From NCBI RefSeq assembly GCF_042678405.1, contig NZ_JBHTLI010000001.1, positions 1,426,001 to 1,490,000 on the forward strand: 64,000 nt of DNA, written 5' to 3'. Made by a program: the position numbers and the translations under genes. How positions within the stretch are numbered: position 1 is the stretch's first letter; every line of letters starts with the position of its first letter. The notes beneath the pieces are model-generated. The model did not search any database. It worked only from the letters and a program-made list of their open reading frames with translations, and was not told the DNA's origin. Below, piece after piece: positions 24,968 through 33,923 of the stretch. Origin of the DNA: Salegentibacter_A chungangensis. Its GTDB lineage: Bacteria; Bacteroidota; Bacteroidia; Flavobacteriales; Flavobacteriaceae.

Positions 24968-25918
24968 ATGAGTTTATTTAAAAAAATATTTTCCAAAGAG
25001 AAGAAGGAAACCCTGGATAAAGGCCTTGAAAAGTCTAAGACCACCTTCCTTTCCAAAATGAGTAAGGCTGTTGCCGGAAAGTCTAAAGTAGATGATGAGG
25101 TTTTAGACGATTTGGAAGATGTGCTTGTAAGTAGTGATGTAGGTGTTGCTACCACCATCAAGATCATAAACAGGATAGAAGAGCGCGTTGCACGCGATAA
25201 ATATCTTGGTACAGCAGAGCTTAATGAGATCCTTCGGGAAGAAATCGCCGCTCTAATGGCGGAAACCAATACCGGCGAAGAAACAGACTTCTATGTGCCC
25301 AATAATAAACCTCATGTGATTATGGTGGTTGGGGTGAATGGTGTAGGGAAGACCACTACAATTGGTAAGCTTGCTCACCAGTTCAAAAAAGCCGGAAAGA
25401 ATGTAATGCTTGGTGCTGCCGATACCTTCAGGGCAGCAGCTATAGATCAGCTTCAGATCTGGGCAGACAGGACCGATGTGCCTATCATTAAACAAAAAAT
25501 GGGAAGTGATCCCGCTTCCGTGGCATATGATGCTGTACAAAGTGCAGTAAAGAATAACGCCGATGTGGTTTTGATCGATACGGCAGGGAGACTTCATAAC
25601 AAGGTAAACCTGATGAACGAGCTTTCTAAGGTAAAGCGCGTGATGCAGAAGGTCGTGCCAGATGCACCTCACGAAGTGCTGTTGGTACTTGACGGTTCTA
25701 CCGGACAGAACGCCTTTGAACAGGCCAAACAGTTTACTGCAGCCACAGAGGTGACCTCCCTGGCTGTGACCAAACTCGACGGAACTGCAAAAGGAGGTGT
25801 GGTGATTGGGATCAGTGATCAGTTCAAAATTCCGGTTAAATACATTGGAGTGGGAGAAGGGGTTGAAGATCTGCAGGTTTTCAACAAATACGAGTTTGTA
25901 GATTCTTTCTTTAAGTAG
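24968..25918 (+). CDS. ftsY: SRP receptor FtsY
   Basis: 316 residues: a short basic N-terminal segment without the long acidic A domain of Escherichia coli, the N domain four-helix bundle (about 15-100), then the G domain with GVNGVGKTTTIGKL, DTFRAAA, DTAGR and TKLDGTAKGG. It is the GTPase that docks SRP-ribosome complexes at the membrane, partner of the SRP RNA at 8864. The amidase gene starts 24 bases downstream. Confidence 0.97.
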   Translation: MSLFKKIFSKEKKETLDKGLEKSKTTFLSKMSKAVAGKSKVDDEVLDDLEDVLVSSDVGVATTIKIINRIEERVARDKYLGTAELNEILREEIAALMAETNTGEETDFYVPNNKPHVIMVVGVNGVGKTTTIGKLAHQFKKAGKNVMLGAADTFRAAAIDQLQIWADRTDVPIIKQKMGSDPASVAYDAVQSAVKNNADVVLIDTAGRLHNKVNLMNELSKVKRVMQKVVPDAPHEVLLVLDGSTGQNAFEQAKQFTAATEVTSLAVTKLDGTAKGGVVIGISDQFKIPVKYIGVGEGVEDLQVFNKYEFVDSFFK

Positions 25919-25942
25919 TAGATTAGGGGAAAATACATCCCT

Positions 25943-27559
25943 ATGCACAGGTTTCTCTTTTTTCTTTTCCTCACAGCAGGAATTCTCAATGCCCAGAATA
26001 AAACAGAAAAGGAGAAGGACAGCATTAAGGAAAAGGAGTACAAAGTACTCGATTCCAGGTTTATCAATGTAGATTCTTTATGGGCTCCCTTTGACAGGGA
26101 GCTGGATAACTTCGGTAAAAGCCGATATTCTGAAGTTGCGCCTTATATCTTCGAAAAAGATATTCCCGAGATACAGAAAGCCGTAAAAAACTCGAAGTTC
26201 ACTTACGAGGAACTGGCACTATATTACCTGTATCGCATCAGGAAATTTGACAGGGAGAATAAGCTTTCTCTCAATTCGGTTATTTCGGTTAATCCTGAAA
26301 TTCTTGCTGAAGCAAGAAAAAAGGACCAACTCAGGAAGAAATCCGTTTCAAGGAATTCTATCTATGGTATTCCGGTCCTGCTCAAAGACAATATCAATAC
26401 AGAATCTGTTCCTACTACCGCAGGGGCAGAAGTTTTGAAAAACAATCAGACTTCAGACGCATATATCACCAAAAGACTTAAAGAGAATGGAGCGCTTATC
26501 CTGGGAAAAGCCAACTTAAGTGAATGGGCTTATTTCTTTTGTGGCGATTGTCCTAGTGGATATTCGGCTATGGGCGGACAAACCTTAAATCCGTATGGCA
26601 GGAAGATACTGGATACGGGAGGCTCGAGTTCAGGCAGTGCAGTTGCAGTTGCGGCCAATCTTGCGCCGGTTGCTGTAGGTTCCGAGACATCGGGGTCTAT
26701 ATTGTCTCCTGCAAGCCAGAATTCGGTGGTGGGGCTGAAACCCACAATAGGAGTACTAAGCCGGGGAGGTATTATCCCGATTTCGGGCACACTGGATACT
26801 CCGGGACCCATCACGAGATCGGTGATAGATAATGCCATCCTTCTTTCCGCGATGAGCGGAAGAGATTCTTTAGATAATTCAACGAAAGCTAATCCCAAGG
26901 CCATAACGGATTATCAGAAAAAGCTGAAGAAGCTTAAAGGAACTTCTCTCAAGGGAAAACGTTTTGGAGCGATTAAGGGATTGATGAAAGATTCCGTATA
27001 CTCCCGGGCTGTATCCGACCTAAGGAAAGCCGGGGCCGAAATCATAGAATTTCAGGCTGAAGAAATTCAGCTTCCTAATTTTCTCAGGTTGCTGAACCTG
27101 GATATGAAAAAGGATCTGCCGGCCTATTTTAAGAATTATGCCGGAGATGTTCCTGTAAATTCGGTAAAAGATGTGTTGCTCTATAATTATCAGGATAAGG
27201 AAAACAGGGCTCCATACGGGCAGGCTCTTTTTGAGGGGATTGTGCAGGATACTGCAACTGCAGAAGAATTTGCGGCTATCAAGGACACCCTTAAAACAAA
27301 CGGAAGAAAGTTCTTTGATGTGCCAATGAAGAAATACAATCTGGATGCCATTTTATCTGTTAATAACAAACACGCGGGTTTTGCAGCTGTAGCCAAGTAC
27401 CCGGCGATAACCGTTCCGATGGGCTTTAGCGAAAATAATGCTCCTAAGGGTATTACATTTATCGCAAGGCCTTTTATGGAAACCGAATTATTGCAGTGGG
27501 CTTACATTTTTGAAATGTCCACCAAATATCGTAAACCACCAGAAAAATATACCGATTAA
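25943..27559 (+). CDS. Exported amidase, amidase-signature family
   Basis: 538 residues with signal peptide MHRFLFFLFLTAGILNAQ. The amidase signature is present: GIPVLLKDNI with the catalytic lysine, DTGGSSSGSAVAVAANL and GSETSGSI holding the serine pair, and GLKPTIG. Unlike GatA it is exported and stands without gatB or gatC, so it is a hydrolase of some amide in the periplasm rather than the tRNA amidotransferase. Substrate unknown. Likely cotranscribed with ftsY upstream and the membrane protein gene one base downstream. Confidence 0.9.
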   Translation: MHRFLFFLFLTAGILNAQNKTEKEKDSIKEKEYKVLDSRFINVDSLWAPFDRELDNFGKSRYSEVAPYIFEKDIPEIQKAVKNSKFTYEELALYYLYRIRKFDRENKLSLNSVISVNPEILAEARKKDQLRKKSVSRNSIYGIPVLLKDNINTESVPTTAGAEVLKNNQTSDAYITKRLKENGALILGKANLSEWAYFFCGDCPSGYSAMGGQTLNPYGRKILDTGGSSSGSAVAVAANLAPVAVGSETSGSILSPASQNSVVGLKPTIGVLSRGGIIPISGTLDTPGPITRSVIDNAILLSAMSGRDSLDNSTKANPKAITDYQKKLKKLKGTSLKGKRFGAIKGLMKDSVYSRAVSDLRKAGAEIIEFQAEEIQLPNFLRLLNLDMKKDLPAYFKNYAGDVPVNSVKDVLLYNYQDKENRAPYGQALFEGIVQDTATAEEFAAIKDTLKTNGRKFFDVPMKKYNLDAILSVNNKHAGFAAVAKYPAITVPMGFSENNAPKGITFIARPFMETELLQWAYIFEMSTKYRKPPEKYTD

Positions 27560-27560
27560 T

Positions 27561-27836
27561 ATGTCTCACAGGAATCTTGTTTTGATCTCCAAGATCATTT
27601 TTTTCTATAGTATTTTCTATGTCATAATGAAGCTCATAGCTGTTTTTAAAGGAGCCTGGCCGGAACCTAATCTTATCCTTATGTTGCCATACCTGCTATT
27701 TGCTTTAATTGGCGGCTATATGATGAAAACTGATAAATATCACTGGGCTTATGTAATTGCGGGAGTGATCGTAATAAGTCTGGTGCGGTATTTTGAAAAG
27801 GACTGGATGGTAGCCCTGCATCAATATTTCAATTAA
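27561..27836 (+). CDS. Small membrane protein, unknown function
   Basis: 91 residues with about three hydrophobic segments (VLISKIIFFYSIFYVIMKLI, LPYLLFALIGGYMM, YVIAGVIVISLVRYF). No family recognised. Start ATG lies one base after the amidase stop, and the next gene begins 5 bases after its own stop, so it sits inside an operon. The longer open frame to the left overlaps the amidase and is not used. Confidence 0.75.
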   Translation: MSHRNLVLISKIIFFYSIFYVIMKLIAVFKGAWPEPNLILMLPYLLFALIGGYMMKTDKYHWAYVIAGVIVISLVRYFEKDWMVALHQYFN

Positions 27837-27841
27837 GGAAG

Positions 27842-28717
27842 ATGGCTCAAAAGAATAGCACAAGATCATATCCGTCTGAAGTTTATTTCAACGGCGAATG
27901 GATGCCTTACGATCAGGCCAAAATATCTGTTTTCGATCGCGGGTTTATGCTTGGAGACGGGCTTTATGAGGTGACCCCGTTTTATGAAGGAAAGCCTTTT
28001 CGGCTCGAGGACCATCTGGCACGATTGGAGTATTGCCTTAATGAAATAATGATAGATTTTGATACTTCTTCGCTGAAGGCTTTGAAGCTTGAAGCGGTTT
28101 CCCGTGCCGGTTTGTCCCAAAAAGATGCTGCCGTATATATGCAGGTTAGTCGGGGAGTGGCTCCAAGAACTCATTATTTTCCGGAGGATGTAAAACCCAC
28201 CTTTCTGATGTATGCGTTTCCGGTTAAGCTGGAGGGATTTCAACATAAGCAATGGCGGGTTCTGGTTTCTGAAGATCTTCGCTGGCATCGATGTGATATT
28301 AAATCGACCTCGCTTTTGGCCAATATCAAATCCAACTCAGAATCACATCGTTTAGGCCTGGATGAAAATCTTCTGACCCGCGACGGTTATTTTACCGAAG
28401 GTTCCCATTCCACTATCTTTTTTATCAGGAATGGCATAGCTTATACTCATCCCGAAGGTCCTCAGATCCTTTCCGGGATTACCCGAAAGGTGGTTATAGA
28501 GCTTTGCAGGGAATTGAATATTCCTGTTAAGGAACAGGCATTTCCTGTTTCAGAACTGGAAAGTGTTGATGAAGTATTTCTTACCGGGACTACCACCCAG
28601 GTTATGGCGGTCAGCGAGATGATTTCCGAAGGAAAAACCATCTATGCTCAGCCTGAGATTGGCCCGGTAACCCGAAAGCTCCAGGAAGCTTTTGTAGCAA
28701 AAACAAGGAATTTGTAG
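27842..28717 (+). CDS. Class IV PLP-dependent aminotransferase
   Basis: 291 residues of fold type IV: NGEWMPYDQAKISVFDRGFMLGDGLYE near the N-terminus, the PLP lysine in DIKSTSLLAN, and GSHSTIFFI with SGITRKVVIELC. It could be a branched-chain aminotransferase, D-amino acid aminotransferase or 4-amino-4-deoxychorismate lyase; the short length and sequence favour the D-amino acid/lyase side. No neighbour fixes the substrate. It ends 2 bases from the stop of the convergent P1 peptidase gene. Confidence 0.88.
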   Translation: MAQKNSTRSYPSEVYFNGEWMPYDQAKISVFDRGFMLGDGLYEVTPFYEGKPFRLEDHLARLEYCLNEIMIDFDTSSLKALKLEAVSRAGLSQKDAAVYMQVSRGVAPRTHYFPEDVKPTFLMYAFPVKLEGFQHKQWRVLVSEDLRWHRCDIKSTSLLANIKSNSESHRLGLDENLLTRDGYFTEGSHSTIFFIRNGIAYTHPEGPQILSGITRKVVIELCRELNIPVKEQAFPVSELESVDEVFLTGTTTQVMAVSEMISEGKTIYAQPEIGPVTRKLQEAFVAKTRNL

Positions 28718-28719
28718 AC

Positions 28720-29853
28720 TTATTCAGGGATCACTTGGTATTTCCTTAAAACAGGAAGGACTTTTTCCATTGGGATAGCCTTTATTGTGTGCCCCTGAAA
28801 GCCTGTAGAGGTTTCGGCCATAAACAGGGAATTCAGGATGGCTTCTTCGGTAGCTTCTATAGCAGCCATAAAAATGGGTGACATTAGCCTGTTAGGAACA
28901 TTTTTAGTTTCTAATATTTCAGATTTGATCTCATAGGGGATCCGGTTCTCTTCCGCGGTGGAAAAGGCGATCACGTAATCCCCGCTGCCGTTGGAGGCTA
29001 TGCCTCCGGTTTTAGCGAGCCCCATAAAAGCACGTTTTGCGAGTCTCTTCAGGTTCCTGCTGTCCAGCGGTGCATTGGTAGCCACAACGATCATACAGGA
29101 GCCATCGGCGCTTTGCATTAGTTTATCGTTAAAGGGATACCGCCCGAGTTCCTCTCCTATGGGTGCTCCGTCTATTTGCAGGTTTCCTCCAAAATTGCTT
29201 TGTACCATCACTCCAATAGTGTATCCGCCAAGGCTTTCCGGGAGTTTTCGGGAGGAGGTGCCTATTCCGCCTTTAAAACCGAAAGCCACGGTACCGGTGC
29301 CGGCACCAATGTTTCCTTCTTCGGTATTATCTTCAGCAGCCTTTTCAATGGCAGAGATCACATCCGGTATTTGAACGTGCTGCCCCCTGATATCATTAAG
29401 GTAACCATCATTGGTTTCACCAACCACGGCATTCACCGAGTGTACCTCTTCATTTCCTTCAAGCCCCAGGCTATACTGAATAACGGCATTCATCCCGGTG
29501 GCCACATCAAGAGTATTGGTGAGGATAATGGGAGTTTCAATATTTCCGAGTTCTTCTACCTGTGTGGTTCCGGCAAGTTTTCCAAACCCATTTCCAACAT
29601 ACACGGCAGCCGGAACTTTCTGCTGAAAGATATTTCCGCCGTGGGGAAGTATGGCGGTCACCCCGGTTCGCACCGAATCACCTTTCACCAAAGTGGTATG
29701 CCCCACTTTAACTCCTGCAACGTCTGTGATCGCGTTCTTTTTGCCTGTAGGAATAACACCGATTTTGATATCCAGATCGCGGGCTCGCTGTTGGGCGTTT
29801 AGGGAAGAAAATAATAGTAAGCCTGCAGTCAGGCAGAGGAGTAGGTTTTTCAT
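28720..29853 (-). CDS. Exported P1-family (DmpA-like) peptidase
   Basis: 377 residues with signal peptide MKNLLLCLTAGLLLFSSLNAQ. The family hallmark lies mid-sequence: GNIGAGTGTVAFGFKGGIGT followed by SSRK, where N-terminal-nucleophile self-cleavage makes two chains. ITDVAGVKVGHTTL and the C-terminal TSTGFQGHTIKAIP are also typical. Family members are beta-aminopeptidases or D-/L-aminopeptidases. The signal peptide suggests it trims imported or surface peptides in the periplasm. Confidence 0.9.
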   Translation of the reverse strand: MKNLLLCLTAGLLLFSSLNAQQRARDLDIKIGVIPTGKKNAITDVAGVKVGHTTLVKGDSVRTGVTAILPHGGNIFQQKVPAAVYVGNGFGKLAGTTQVEELGNIETPIILTNTLDVATGMNAVIQYSLGLEGNEEVHSVNAVVGETNDGYLNDIRGQHVQIPDVISAIEKAAEDNTEEGNIGAGTGTVAFGFKGGIGTSSRKLPESLGGYTIGVMVQSNFGGNLQIDGAPIGEELGRYPFNDKLMQSADGSCMIVVATNAPLDSRNLKRLAKRAFMGLAKTGGIASNGSGDYVIAFSTAEENRIPYEIKSEILETKNVPNRLMSPIFMAAIEATEEAILNSLFMAETSTGFQGHTIKAIPMEKVLPVLRKYQVIPE

Positions 29854-29956
29854 TGATGTTAAATTTCAGCATTTCAAGATACAAAATCTGTATTTTAGAT
29901 TTATGCCGGTCTTAAAAGCTTATGGTCTAAGCTCCTGTAATTCTAATTTTAGATTG

Positions 29957-29964
29957 TATCTTTG
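29957..29964 (+). promoter_or_regulatory. Candidate rimO -7 box
   Basis: TATCTTTG matches TAnnTTTG, 66 bases before the rimO ATG. No clear -33 TTG is seen. The divergent P1 peptidase promoter must share this 177-base gap. Confidence 0.45.
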
Positions 29965-30030
29965 CACCCGCCTAATCCGGAAATGATTTTTCTTCTGTAG
30001 CAGAAAAGGCGAAAATTAAGATTGCATACT

Positions 30031-31383
30031 ATGAGAACGAAGTCGAGAAAGAAGAATAAGATTAATGTGGTAACCCTTGGGTGTAGCAAGAACGTGTATG
30101 ACAGTGAGGTGCTGATGGGGCAGCTGAAGGCCAATAAAAAGGATGTTGTTCACGAAGAGGACGGAAACATAGTGGTGATCAATACCTGTGGTTTTATTGA
30201 TAATGCGAAGGAACAATCGGTGAACACCATTCTTGAATTCGTTGAAAGAAAGGAGCAGGGCGAAGTGGACAAGGTTTTTGTGACGGGATGTTTGAGCGAG
30301 CGGTATAAACCGGACCTGCAAAAGGAGATCCCTAATGTAGACCAGTATTTTGGAACTACAGAATTACCAGGATTGCTTAAGGCTCTTGAAGCCGATTATA
30401 AACACGAACTTCTTGGGGAAAGACTTACTACCACTCCAAAGAACTATGCTTTTCTTAAGATCGCTGAAGGTTGTGACAGGCCTTGCTCGTTTTGTGCTAT
30501 TCCTTTAATGCGTGGAGGTCATAAATCCACCCCCATAGAAAACCTGGTGCAGGAAGCAAAGAATCTTGCTGCCAACGGGGTAAAAGAACTGATACTTATT
30601 GCGCAGGACCTTACTTATTACGGGCTTGATCTTTATAAAAAACGCAACCTTGCCGAATTACTTGAGAATCTTGTGCAGGTTGAAGGAATAGAGTGGATTC
30701 GTCTGCACTACGCATTCCCTACAGGATTTCCTATGGATGTGCTTGATGTGATGAAGCGAGAGCCTAAGATCTGTAACTACCTTGATATTCCGCTTCAGCA
30801 TATTTCAGACGATCTATTAAAATCTATGCGTCGCGGGACCACCCACGAAAAGACGACCAAGCTCCTGAAGGAATTCAGAAACAGGGTCCCGGAAATGGCC
30901 ATCAGGACGACGCTTATTGTAGGCTATCCCGGGGAGACCGAAGAGCATTTTCAGGAACTCAAAGAGTGGGTGAAGGAAATGCGTTTTGAACGTCTGGGAT
31001 GCTTTACCTATTCTCACGAAGAGAATACTCACGCTTATAATCTCGAGGACGATGTGCCTCAGGAAGTGAAGCAGGATCGTGCCAACGAGATTATGGAAAT
31101 CCAGTCCCAGATCTCCTGGGAGCTGAACCAGGAAAAGATCGGGCAGACCTTTAGAGTGGTCATAGACCGCAAAGAAGGGAACTACTTTATTGGCCGTACC
31201 GAATTCGATTCTCCCGATGTGGACAATGAAGTGATGATAGATGCTACTTCAGTATACCTGAAAACAGGAGAATATTACGAGGTAAAGGTTACCGATGCCG
31301 CCGATTTTGACCTGTTTGCCGAGCCACTTAACGTAACTGCTGAAAAACCGAAAAGAAAGGAAATTAAAGTCCGCTCCGTTTAG
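30031..31383 (+). CDS. rimO: Ribosomal protein uS12 methylthiotransferase RimO
   Basis: Radical-SAM enzyme that adds a methylthio group to a conserved aspartate of ribosomal protein S12. 450 residues: N-terminal UPF0004 domain with VVTLGCSKNVYDSE and NTCGFIDNAKEQS cysteines for one cluster, GCDRPCSFCAIPLMRG for the SAM cluster, and a C-terminal TRAM domain. ATG at 30031 is preferred to an upstream TTG. Its stop overlaps the convergent aldolase stop by 4 bases. Confidence 0.95.
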   Translation: MRTKSRKKNKINVVTLGCSKNVYDSEVLMGQLKANKKDVVHEEDGNIVVINTCGFIDNAKEQSVNTILEFVERKEQGEVDKVFVTGCLSERYKPDLQKEIPNVDQYFGTTELPGLLKALEADYKHELLGERLTTTPKNYAFLKIAEGCDRPCSFCAIPLMRGGHKSTPIENLVQEAKNLAANGVKELILIAQDLTYYGLDLYKKRNLAELLENLVQVEGIEWIRLHYAFPTGFPMDVLDVMKREPKICNYLDIPLQHISDDLLKSMRRGTTHEKTTKLLKEFRNRVPEMAIRTTLIVGYPGETEEHFQELKEWVKEMRFERLGCFTYSHEENTHAYNLEDDVPQEVKQDRANEIMEIQSQISWELNQEKIGQTFRVVIDRKEGNYFIGRTEFDSPDVDNEVMIDATSVYLKTGEYYEVKVTDAADFDLFAEPLNVTAEKPKRKEIKVRSV

Positions 31384-32438
31384 GCTAAAGTGATGCTCTT
31401 GTCGAGATAAACACTTTGCACGCTTTCAAGGATCTTCACACCTTCTTTTAATGGTCGCTGGAAAGCTTTTCTGCCCATAATAAGCCCGCAGCCTCCTGCG
31501 CGTTTGTTTATAACGGCTGTTCTTACTGCTTCCTTATAATCGGATTCTCCTTTGGAGCCTCCTCCGGAATTGATCAGGCCTATTTTACCCATATAGCAAT
31601 TGGCTACCTGTAACCGGCAAAGATCGATAGGATGATCTGTTGTAAGGCTTTCATACATTTCATCGTTATACTTTCCGAAGCCTATCTCCCTGAAGCCGAA
31701 ATTGGTTTCCGGTAATTTCTGCTTAATGATATCTGCCTGGATGGTCACCCCAAGGTGGTTGGCCTGTCCCGTAAGGTCGGCCGCACTGTGGAAATCTTCT
31801 TTTTCGGTTTTGAATTCGCTGTTCCTGGTATAGCACCATAAGATCGTGGCCATCCCCAGCTGATGGGCTTCTTCAAAGGCAGCCGCAATTTCCTGTAACT
31901 GCCTGTTACTTTCTTTAGAGCCGAAATAAATGGTGGCCCCCACGGCAATGGCTCCGAGATTCCAGGCTTCCCGAACCGATCCGAACAGGATCTGGTCATA
32001 TTTGTTGGGATAGGTAAGGAGTTCGTTATGATTCAGCTTTACGATAAAAGGCACTTTATAGGCGTATTTCCTTGAATGCCTTGCAAGCACCCCAAAGGTG
32101 GAGGCCACCCCGTTACTACCGGCCGCAAGGGCTAATTTCACGATATTTTCAGGGTCAAAGTAATCCTGGTTCTTATAAAAGGAAAAGGCCGCGGAATGTT
32201 CAATCCCCTGGTCTATGGGAAGGATGTTAATGTAGCCCGTGCCGCCAAGGTTCCCGTGGTTATAAAGCTGGGCCAGGCTTCTTAGCACCTGCGGATTGCG
32301 GTTGCTGTCAATAAAACTTTCTACGGTACCTTCAGCTGCATTTTTTATCCTGTTTTTAGGAATCTTCTTGCATTCATAATTAAGGTAATATTCTGCATCA
32401 TCACCCAGTATTTCTGAAATATTGGTCTGGTCTTTCAT
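31380..32438 (-). CDS. Class I fructose-bisphosphate aldolase, DhnA type
   Basis: Cleaves fructose 1,6-bisphosphate to two triose phosphates by Schiff-base chemistry. The 352-residue protein shows NILPIDQGIEH near the start, VKLNHNELL, VQADIIKQKLPE-like sequence (QADIIKQK) with a candidate active lysine, and GGGSKGESDY plus GLIMGRKAFQRP for phosphate binding. The ATG at 32438 fits the family better than the TTG at 32477, which would overlap the upstream gene. It lies 28 bases after the erythromycin esterase gene. Confidence 0.9.
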   Translation of the reverse strand: MKDQTNISEILGDDAEYYLNYECKKIPKNRIKNAAEGTVESFIDSNRNPQVLRSLAQLYNHGNLGGTGYINILPIDQGIEHSAAFSFYKNQDYFDPENIVKLALAAGSNGVASTFGVLARHSRKYAYKVPFIVKLNHNELLTYPNKYDQILFGSVREAWNLGAIAVGATIYFGSKESNRQLQEIAAAFEEAHQLGMATILWCYTRNSEFKTEKEDFHSAADLTGQANHLGVTIQADIIKQKLPETNFGFREIGFGKYNDEMYESLTTDHPIDLCRLQVANCYMGKIGLINSGGGSKGESDYKEAVRTAVINKRAGGCGLIMGRKAFQRPLKEGVKILESVQSVYLDKSITLA

Positions 32439-32466
32439 AATATTAGAGTTTTTTCGGTTAGTATTA

Positions 32467-33768
32467 TTAGATCCCAAAGGGATAGGTTTCGGGTAAAAGA
32501 TCCCAGTTAGGCTTAATTTTTAACGGATGCAGCCCTCTGGTTTCGTCTATAAAAACAAAGGCATCATACCTTTCTGATACCCGGGAGGGCACGTAATTGC
32601 CCCGTTCGTAGGCCGGGTCATACACTACACCAACAGCTCTGTGCCCCATTTTCTCCTCAAAGGCTTCAAAAAGATCTTCTTCTTCAAAAATTAAAAGTTT
32701 GTCAGCCGGTTCTACCTGGTGCAGGTTATATTCCAGGCTTCCTGCTATGGCTTCCGGCAGTTCCATCTCCTGCATAGGTGCACCCCAACTTCTTCCGGCA
32801 ATCACCGAGCCCTTATAAGAGCCGAAGCCCACAAGCACTACTTCATCACGTGAGTGTTGTTCCCTGGCCAGCTGTCCAATGTTTATGAGGTCGCCTAAAG
32901 CCATATCCGTAGCCCGGGCATCTCCAATATGGGTGTTATGCCCCCATACGATCACCTTCGCCTCCGGGCCGTGATGTTTCATAAGGGTGTTCAGGCTTTC
33001 CATCATATGCCTGTCTCTGATGTTCCAGGAATCGTCCCCGAAGCCTGAAGTGGCTTTATAGTATTTTTCGGCATTGGCCATTACCAGGGTATTGAGTTCT
33101 GCATTAAGGCCGGCCTCCTCGTGAGAATCATATTGCGAAGCTTTTTCCCTGACCGTCCTAAGCAATTTGACCACTTCCTTTTCACAGCCAGGCCGGGCAG
33201 AGCTGAAAACAGAGGTGAATTGCCTCTCCTTGTAAGGTTCAAGACAGGCGAGTGCTTCTTTGGCAATTTTTGCCGTTTTAGGATCCTCCTTTTCCAGGTA
33301 GTTTATAATGATCTCTATAGACTCCCAAAGGCTGTAAATATCAAGCCCGTAGAATCCAACTCTCTTTTGTTTCGGTAAATTATGATTATGATTATGATCT
33401 CTAAGCCAGGTGGCGAGAGCAGCAATTTCCCAATTGGCCCACATCCAGGTTGGCCAGCGATCAAATTCCTTCAGAATATCTTCTATCTTACGGTCCTGGT
33501 TGATGTAACCTTTTACCCATTCGTTGATCTTATAACAATCGGGCCAGTCGCCTTCTACGGCGATAAACGAAAAGCCTTTCTCTTCGATCAGCCTTTTGGA
33601 TATCCGGGCCCTCCAGGTGTAGTATTCGTGCGTGCCGTGGCTTGCTTCCCCAAGAAAGACATAATGTGCATCTCCAATCCTTTCCAGCAAGGGGTCGAGA
33701 TCTGAAGTGTTTTCTAAAGGGTGGAAACATTTGGGATCTACCTCTTCTGCCGGATTATAAAATGCCAT
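32467..33768 (-). CDS. Erythromycin esterase family protein
   Basis: 433 residues with GEASHGTHEYYTWRARISK, the conserved GEASHG-H motif of the family, plus VEGDWPDCY, WGHNTHIGDAR and GFGSYKG. The family includes true macrolide esterases but also many proteins of unrelated unknown function, so resistance should not be inferred. No signal peptide. A tandem ATTATG repeat on the plus strand (33379-33396) encodes HNHNHN. First gene of a pair with the aldolase. Confidence 0.88.
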   Translation of the reverse strand: MAFYNPAEEVDPKCFHPLENTSDLDPLLERIGDAHYVFLGEASHGTHEYYTWRARISKRLIEEKGFSFIAVEGDWPDCYKINEWVKGYINQDRKIEDILKEFDRWPTWMWANWEIAALATWLRDHNHNHNLPKQKRVGFYGLDIYSLWESIEIIINYLEKEDPKTAKIAKEALACLEPYKERQFTSVFSSARPGCEKEVVKLLRTVREKASQYDSHEEAGLNAELNTLVMANAEKYYKATSGFGDDSWNIRDRHMMESLNTLMKHHGPEAKVIVWGHNTHIGDARATDMALGDLINIGQLAREQHSRDEVVLVGFGSYKGSVIAGRSWGAPMQEMELPEAIAGSLEYNLHQVEPADKLLIFEEEDLFEAFEEKMGHRAVGVVYDPAYERGNYVPSRVSERYDAFVFIDETRGLHPLKIKPNWDLLPETYPFGI

Positions 33769-33923
33769 CTTTAAGTTAGTTAGTGGTTAACCGTCTTAAA
33801 ATAAGTAATTTATATGTTTAAAGCGAGAGTTGCTTTGATAAAAAGAACTAAGAAAATGATAAAAATTTACTAATAGGTCGAAACTTACATGGGCCGGGAT
33901 CTCCCGGCTAAAGATTACCAAGT

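Noticed and set aside
25253..25948. Long minus-strand open frame (231 codons) opposite ftsY
   Set aside because: It mirrors ftsY, has no recognisable domain and runs through the amidase start; a shadow of a strongly biased gene.
27438..27560. N-terminal extension of the small membrane protein into the amidase gene
   Set aside because: It lies within the amidase coding region in another frame; ATG 27561 directly follows the amidase stop.
29176..29802. Plus-strand open frame of 208 codons opposite the P1 peptidase gene
   Set aside because: Shadow frame; composition reflects the antisense of the peptidase and no motif is present.
32467..33768. Erythromycin esterase as a resistance gene
   Set aside because: The family is mostly of unknown function and the gene is chromosomal, with housekeeping neighbours and no mobile element.
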